Assembly (NCBI GenBank): GCA_911728435.2
Contig: OU452210.1
Location: forward strand, 12,524,001-12,588,000
Source of the DNA: Apoderus coryli
Taxonomy: Eukaryota; Arthropoda; Insecta; Coleoptera; Attelabidae
Direction: 5' to 3'
DNA: 64,000 nucleotides
The notes under the pieces are model-generated. The model did no database searches, had not been told where the DNA came from, and worked only from the letters and a program-made list of their open reading frames with translations. The translations under genes and the position numbers were made by a program. Below are positions 52,501-61,500 of the stretch, piece after piece. Positions within the stretch are counted from its first letter, which is position 1. Every line of letters starts with the position of its first letter.

Positions 52501-55500
52501 TCGCGGCCCGAAACCAAACTGTTGTGTGTGGATTTATCAATCAACGATCTTCCTTACAACATTTTTAACCGTCGCGTTGGTTGAAGACGGCAAAGAAGAA
52601 CGAGGTGAGTGGGGACCTTAAGGAAGGGAACTACGTAAAAAAGCAAAATACTTCATCTACAGTATGTCCACGAATGCGAGAGGACAAATGGATGGATACG
52701 AAAAAAAGTAATTCTTGATAAAAAAATTTGATTGTCGAAAAAATAAGAACTACTATGAACAAAAATATTTTTATTAAACAGGGCGTCTCAAAAAGGCATA
52801 AATATAATATTAAACAAGAGCAAACAGTCATTTTTTGGTCCCTGAGCGTAAAATGATAAATAAAAAACATGCTCCAAATTTAATCCCAACCCTGATTCCA
52901 GAGTTACAGAAAAATATTTGAATTTATGAAAAAAAATATATTTTCATAAATTCAAACATTAAGACCAAGACCTAAAAGACCAACAAATGACTGTTTAGGC
53001 TCTTGTTTAATTTTATATTTATGCTTTTTTGAGACGCCCTGTTTAATAAAAATGATTTTTTTCATATTAATTCTTATTTTTTCGACAATCAAAATTTTTT
53101 ATCAATAACTTTTTTTGTATCTTTCAATTTTTGGTCGAAACGAAGTGTCTTGATAAAAAAATAAGAAATTACGAGGTGGAACAACTTTGACACTTCACAT
53201 GTGTGTAAGATTTAAAAGGTAAAAAAACACAATTTGTGTCATCCTGTATAATTGTCTACAAATTTCAAACATGTGCTTGATTTCGTATCAATTTTCCTAC
53301 AATATGAAAAAAAAATGAATCAAATCGAATTTAAAATAACAAATTTATTAATGTGCAAACTTGATCAATTTTTGAGTGGATCGATTAATTTGCCGTTGAG
53401 TGTATTTAAAATTAACCCAAAAACATTTTTATCAGGTTGTCACAATAATGAACAACTCGTTATTATCGGTATGTTAAAAATTTACAGAATGAACTTTAAT
53501 CAATGAAATATATATTTCGGTTCTAAATAGAAGTAACATTATCGTTTAGAAAAGGATTTATTCATATGAAATACACTTTTTTTAATTTAATAATATAATC
53601 CTAGATTTTTTTTTATTTTCAAAATCTATGTATATGGCTATTTTATTTATTTAGAATGAAACAATATTTGGTATATATATATATATATATAGTAGGTATA
53701 TTAAAAAACAAGAACACCCCGTACAATCAATATCATTCTTAATAGATTAAGGGTGAGCATGGTGAGTGACGAAGAAAATCATCATCGTGTGTCCTACAAG
53801 GATCAGTTCTTCCTGTTATCAATTTTATTAGATCCATATAATTCTTTCAGTTAAATATAATTATTGCACAATTTACATAACCTTTATTTGAATATTTTAC
53901 GCTGCTGTCAAAGTGTAGTTGTGAGCTTTTCGATAGCATAAGCCTGTTTAATTCACTCATGACAAAATTGCGAACTCCGAGAATCTAACTATTTAACTGG
54001 CGTCACTATGGTCTTGTATTATGTATTGAAAATGCAAGATTTTGTATTTATGACCATCGTTAATTAAAATTACAATATGAATATTTCCTTAAGAGGTGTC
54101 AAATATAAAACTGATATTTGTGTATGTATAATATTTCTAATTTATTTTTGTTATATTTATTTATAGCCTATTATAATACTGGTATATAGTATTTTCCTTT
54201 TGAATTATCGCCAAAATTTGCGTATAGGTATATGCTTTGGCTACCGATAATTGAAATTAATGTAATATGCCACTCTTTTAATTATTAGTAATAGATATTT
54301 GTTAATGTTGCAGATATCGCCAATATGGCAAAATATGTTGTTTCTACAACTGTCTTTAAATGCCTTTATTATATGTTCAATCATGATTTGAAAATGTAGT
54401 ACATTGTAATGCTGTTTTTCATTTCCCCGTGCGTAATAATATTTCCCACTAGTTGCTAGGGAAAATTTCCTGGTAATGACAAAAGTAGCGGCGGGCATGA
54501 AAAATCACCATAGCAACGCCGAAAATACAAACACTAAATTGACAGTTTTGGTATTTATAATTAATAATTATTATTATTAAGTATTTCGCTAATTTCAAAA
54601 CACATATACAGTGATAGTGAATATAGTTTAAAACCACCTAGTCAAATTAATACTTCTAATTTATCGTATTTAGGCTTATACAGTAAGAGGGGTAAGTTTC
54701 GAAAAACAAATATTTACCTAAAAATTATGTTAAATTTATTCAAAAGCATTAAAACAGTCGTAGAAAAAGTATAGTGTGAAACTCACATGAAATGACCATT
54801 TCCTACTCGTATGATTTGCAGCACTCGCCTGCGGCTCATGCTGCAAACGATCATACTCGTAGGAAATATATGTCATTTCATGTTCGTTGCGCAATATACT
54901 ATTTTATAATTTAAGATTATTATTTAGGTATGTTCATGCTTGCCTATTTTTTATACATACATTATGCAAATTTGATCTATCCAACTTGGGAAGTTTAGCT
55001 ATTAGTAGCTATTCTACTTTACCAGGGCCAATGTATAGCAAAGAATTTTACAAAATATATACGAAAATGCACAACTTGTATAAAAATAATAATTCATTTA
55101 CCAGCAATAGTAAAAACATTGCTTGCTTTAAGATAAATATAATACAGCAAATAAATCTGCGTCGGAAAACATCACAAAAGAATACCAACATTTGTACCTA
55201 CAAAGTAATGAAACAGTATTTAATAATTATTATAACTCTATTATTTTTATTATTTCCAATAAACTAACCTAACAAAACTCACTACTTAATTCAAAAATTA
55301 TAAATAAAAAAAAAGTTGCCAGAGTTGGGATTCGAGCCCAAGACCTTCCGCATGCAAAGCGCACGCTTTATCAATAACCGCAAAAACGCTTATAAAATTA
55401 CTTTATTTTATTCTATTGAGAGTTATATAGGTTCCAACTACCTTACTGGTGAAATTTTAAACGCAATTTTCTCGAGAATTATGGAGGCAAATATCAAAAA

Positions 55501-58500
55501 TAACCTATATTTGTATTGTCGACACACTCTTATATCACGCAGAACATGTTAACAACGATGCTCGCCCCAGTCCAGCCCAAACAAAACCGAATCATCTCAT
55601 TCGAATCGATTGCAAGGGCGTGGTGCATCGTGAGTTCTTGCCAGAGGGTCGTACGGTCAATAAGTAATACGAAGAAAACGCTCGGATTTGAGGCGAAAGA
55701 ATTCATGGCCTTTGTATCACGATAATGCACTTACTCACACATCGTTGCTTCTTCATAATTTTTTGACCGAAGACAACACTGTAATCATACATCCACCACG
55801 GTATTCGTCGGGCTTGGGACTACTTAGAAACGAACAAAATTGAGGCTTTTTGAACAAACCTCGTATATGAATTAATATGATGAATGCTTTTAATATTATT
55901 GGATACTTTTTAAAGTAGTTTTGACTTCGTAATAGATGTAATATAGAGCCTTTGTGAATGAGAAGAAATTCCAGATTTCAGTTTTCCAAATATTGCCCGC
56001 CACCGCACCATGAACGTCATTCTCAATTTGTGAAAAACTCTAACATCTACGCCTTAGAGCATATTTTTACAATTAATCAGTACGTCGAAAAAATACATAA
56101 TTAACCGCTCAATGTGCTTTCATTCATTCCACAAAACCAAGCTGTGACATTTTTTAATATACATCTAGAAAGACAAAGAGTTTTTCTTAGGCTCTCTTTG
56201 TTGGAGCCTCCATTTCGATTCAACCGTTAGCGTTGTTGCTAAGCATTTATTAAATCCATCACAGTTTTGTTCTTATTATAATATATTTTTTAAATAAGTA
56301 ACTAGCATACAAAACTGTCTTGTGTTATTGCAGCCAAAGTTCAATATCCATTTAATAATACCTAATAGAGTCAATTTTGTTGTCTGTGAGTGACATATTT
56401 TAATTATTTTAAATAAAAAGTTTTTATTAAACTCGATTGTTTATTGATTTGGAATGTAATGGGATGGATGTTTGTAGAATATATTATGGCGTTAGATTTG
56501 TTTTAATTTTAACTTTAATAAATGGTCTTCATATTTGGCTTACATACACTATTAATATACCGGTTGTCGTTTCGTTTTTAAAATTTTTAATAAATGCAGT
56601 ACAAATTTGGGATTAAGGTGAGGTAAACTTAATAACAATTAAAATTAACAATTTAAAAATGAGCCCTCTATTTCAAATAGTTGATTTTGTGTATAATCTT
56701 TTTTGCTTTTAGCAAGCCATAATATTCAATCTCGAATAATGTGAATTCAGTTTGAGTTAAAGGTACGTTGACTTCTCTAACACCAGATGTGGGTTTTCGG
56801 AACCCCGAATGCTGCAGTGTACGTTAACGTAACCGTCAAGTAAAAAATTAGCATCGTCCAAACCGTTAATTATAATTTCGGTCATTTAAAGCTCCCACAG
56901 AGATGCAATAACGAAACGGATGCTCATTTTGGTAGGCATACAAACACCAGCCGTTGACGCGGTTTTATAGTTGCTTTACAATTTTGTAGCAATTTTCGCT
57001 CAGAAATAAACTCTCTCTCTATGAAACGTTTTCGCACCACGTTTACACTAAATATAATACGCAACCACAGAGACGTTGTATAGTGCGTACAGACGAAGTC
57101 TTTGCTGCTGTAGAGCGTAGCGTAGTCTATCCGCCATCCTGCACTGGAATTGGATATGTGTTCATCCACTTTATGGATGATTTTACGGAAAGACTTGGTT
57201 TGCGTGCTTACAAAATCCAACTCGTGCAACAATTGAAGCCACACGATCACCTAGCAAGGCGATTTTCATAACCGAATTTTGTTTAGCTATGAAGCTCACT
57301 TTTGTTTGAATAGATACGTCAATAAACAAAACTGCCGTATTTGGAGTGATGGTAATCCTCAAGTGTATGTTGAGGCACCGTTACATCCAGAAAAACTGAC
57401 AGTTTGGTGTGCTTTATGGGCTGGTGAAATCATTGGTCCGTATTTTTTTAAAAACGATGCTGGTCAGAACGTTACAGTCAATGATGACCGCTATAGAGCC
57501 ATGATTACTGAGTTTTTCGTTGATCAATTGAACAACCGTGATGTGCAGGAGCTGTGATTTCAACAAGACGGAGCAACATGTCACACAGCTCATGCCACAA
57601 TTGATTTATTGAGTCGTGAATTGGCCTCCAAGATCGTGCGATTATTTGCTGTGGGGATATGTGAAGTCGCTAGTCGAAACGATTGACCACTTGGAGGACA
57701 ACATTCGTCGCGTTATTGCCGATATACGGCCTCAAGTGTTGGAAAAAGTCATCGAAAATTGGACCTCCATTAGACTACGTCCGAGCCAGCCGTGGCGGTC
57801 ATATTATGCCAGAAGTCATATTTAAATTATAATGTCAAAAGATTATCTTTCGAATAAAGTAAATTCCATGTCAATTTAAAAAATTCATCATTGTTTTACT
57901 TCATTTCAAAGTTATACTTTATAAAATACACCCTTCATTAGTTTAACTTCTAGGGTTACGTGAAGAAGTATTAACTTCAACTTCGCCTTTTGCTAAACAT
58001 TTTTTTAGCAATAAAGTCTTTATTATTATTCTTGATACAAAGTCTCAAATCTCTCAATATTGTAAACTATTAAAATAAGTTATTAACATTCTGGAAGTGT
58101 ATTGTGCTTAAAACAAGTCAGTTCGGCTCTGTAAATTTAGTGCTTTATGAATTGACTAACAAAACTAGTTCATGGGAGCGAATTGCTCTACGCATTGAAA
58201 ATTGCTCAAATGATGTAACTGTATGATGAATAATACCTTCACTTCTGAATCTATTCGAGCCTGGCGAATTTAATATAAGAAAACACGGCCACATACAGAA
58301 GCGTATTAAATTTGCTATATAAATATATAGGTTAGTCAAGGTTCTTGATTGGGGTGGTATAAGGATGTACTGAGAGATTCACATTAGGCTGCAATGGAAC
58401 GAGAAGTTCTCCGGCGTGCCGACCGTTTCCAAAAGAATCAATACGCACTAAAGTTATTCAACAAATATCAATTGCAACCTCAAATCAATTAGCCTTTGAA

Positions 58501-61500
58501 ATATGATGATTAACGAAATTTCCTTTCGATTGTTTATGAGAAGGGACATTAAAGTATGCCCAATTTGATTAAATTTTACGTTAGTGGTTAATTTCTCATA
58601 TTATTGGCGAGTTAACAAACTAACACCAGAAAATGAGTTTGCCTAACTTTCGCTGGATACTCTTTCTAAATCTGAGAGTTATTTTATTCTGCTCAGCATG
58701 AATTTAGTGTGACTCTACAAACTTCATGGACCCTACTTCCGCCGCTTTAGATTAGATAGCCTCCAAACATTAGTTCGTGGTTAATTTCAACAATTTGTAC
58801 ATATTTATGTGAACTCTTTTATTACGTTCACTCACATAAAGCCTATTTTCCACTTCCATCACACTTGAATTTGACTGCCTGCTATTACGAGCACCGGCTG
58901 CAGCTGCACGAAATTGAAATTATGAGGCCTACGTGGAGACTCGATTATTTAAGCGACAGAAGTCTGTTATACGAGGGCTACACTGAACCGTTAATATTTT
59001 GTAGACAAGACGAAATTTAAAAGTAATAAAACTAAAATGGTGTTTAGAATTACGGGATTTATTAAGATAATCTATGAATTGGAATGGGTGTTGGATTCTT
59101 GGCATTTCCAGAACAGTTTCGAATTTGCCCAAAAAAATTTTCTAGGCTGTCTTGGTTTACAAACAAATGAATATTCCTTTTTTGAAGCATTTTCCACATG
59201 TCAAACAATAGACTATTTGAATTGGTGACAAATAAATTCTCCTTGTGCATAATCGCCTGATTTATTTCTTAGTGACTTATTTGTGTTCCCAAATGCGAAA
59301 GAAAAAATACGCGCACAACGATTTTTCTTTCCTCAAGAAGCGGTCAAAGCTTGTCGAAGCCATGCTTCTGAAATACAACCTTAGCACAGTTTCGAATTTG
59401 CCAAAAAAAAATTTCTAGGCTGTCTTGGTTTACAAATAAATGAAGATTCCTTTTTTGAAGCATTTCCCACATGTCAAACAATAGACTATTTGAAGGTGAC
59501 AAATGTTGAAATAATTTCTCCTTGTGCATAATCGCCTGATTTATTTCTTAGTGACTTATTTGTGTTCCCAAATGCGAAAGAAAAAATACGCGCACAACGA
59601 TTTTTCTTTCCTCAAGAAGCGGTCAAAGCTTTTCGAAGCCATGCTTCTGAAATACAACCTTAGCACAGTTTCGAATTTGCCCAAAAAAATTTTCTGGGCT
59701 GTCTTGGTTTACAAACAAATGAATATTCCTTTTTGAAGCATTTCCCACATGTCAAACAATAGACTATTTGAAGGTGACAAATGTTGAAATAATTTTTCAT
59801 TGTGCATAATCGCCTGATTTATTTCTTAATGACTTATTTGTGCTCCCAATTGCGAAAGAAAAAATACGTGGACAACGATTTGTATCTCCTCAAGAAGCGG
59901 TCAAAGCTTGTCGAAGCCATGCGTCTGAAATACAACCTTAGCACAGTCTCGAATTTGCCCAAAAAATTTTCTAGGCTGTCTTGGTTTACAAAGAAATGAA
60001 TATTCCTTTTTTGAAGCATTTCCCACAAGTCAAACAATAGACTATTTGAAGGTGACAAATGTTGATATAATTTCTCATTGTGCATAATCGCCTGATTTAT
60101 TTCTTAATGACTTATTTGTGCTCCCAATTGCGAAAGAAAAAATACGTGGACAACGATTTGTATCTCCTCAAGAAGCGGTCAAAGCTTGTCGAAGCCATGC
60201 GTCTGAAATACAACCTTAGCACAGTCTCGAATTTGCCCAAAAAATTTTCTAGGCTGTCTTGGTTTACAAAGAAATGAATATTCCTTTTTTGAAGCATTTC
60301 CCACAAGTCAAACAATAGACTATTTGAAGGTGACAAATGTTGATATAATTTCTCATTGTGCATAATCGCCTGATTTATTTCTTAATGACTTATTTGTGCT
60401 CCCAATTGCGAAAGAAAAAATACGTGGACAACGATTTTTATCTCCTCAAGAAGCGGTCAAAGCTTGTCGAAGCCATGCGTCTGAAATACAACCTTAGCAC
60501 AGTCTCGAATTTGCCCAAAAAATTTTCTAGGCTGTCTTGGTTTACAAAGAAATGAATATTCCTTTTTTGAAGCATTTCCCACAAGTCAAACAATAGACTA
60601 TTTGAAGGTGACAAATGTTGATATAATTTCTCATTGTGCATAATCGCCTGATTTATTTCTTAATGACTTATTTGTGCTCCCAATTGCGAAAGAAAAAATA
60701 CGTGGACAACGATTTGTATCTCCTCAAGAAGCGGTCAAAGCTTGTCGAAGCCATGCGTCTGAAATACAACCTTAGCACAGTCTCGAATTTGCCCAAAAAA
60801 TTTTCTAGGCTGTCTTGGTTTACAAACAAATGAATATTCCTTTTTTTAAGCATTTCCCACATGTCAAACAATAGACTATTTGAAGGTGACAAATGTTGAA
60901 ATAATTTCTCCTTGTGCATAATCGCCTGATTTATTTCTTAGTGACTTATTTCTGTTCCCAATTGCGAAAGAAAAAATACGTGGACAACGATTTTTATCTC
61001 CTCAAGAAGCCATGCTTCTGAAATAGAACATTCAGAGTGGACAAAATATTTTGGAACACATGCAAGTGAATGAATCACAAGCGCCAATATTTTGAAAAGC
61101 AATAGATTAGTTTGTTTCTAAAAAAAAAAATTTCTGGACAGATAAAAGATGACCCTCGTAGGTATGTAATATTGTATAAACGCCGAATATATTCCCAACA
61201 CTTTATGATCTCAATAGTTTGCCAAGGTAAATTATTTGATGTATTTAAAATGTTATAATAATTTTTAATGTTATCTATATATTTGTTAATTGAATAATAT
61301 ATTTCTTGCAAAAATAAAAAATATATATTTAGTTTAATTGCTATCTATAGGTACTTTAGAATTTTCGGAATAGATAAGTTCAAGTAAAGAAGTAAGTACC
61401 TAACATAATAATCATATAGTTAGGACTGTATCAAAAATACTTTATTTAAGGCAGTTGTCCTTGTACAATATTGTGCACTTCTTTTTTTATTTTGATCTGC

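Noticed and set aside
51844..52600. Alternative Mitf first exon on the minus strand ending at GCTTCG|GTGAGC
   Set aside because: The phase does not fit exon 2, and the frame that would result soon stops and is not TFE-like.
54887..55267. A 126-codon plus-strand frame in Mitf intron 1
   Set aside because: It lies between a hairpin and a tRNA-like fossil, is rich in Ile, Asn, Lys and Phe, and has no recognisable motif.
59524..60919. Repeated 60-83 codon frames on both strands through the tandem array, looking like a conserved small-protein family
   Set aside because: They recur only because the 278-bp unit recurs; they are in other phases than the mariner-derived frame, and the period is not divisible by three.
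59100..61020. CRISPR-like array because of regular repeats
   Set aside because: The units are directly adjacent without unique spacers, derive from a transposase gene, and the genome is eukaryotic.
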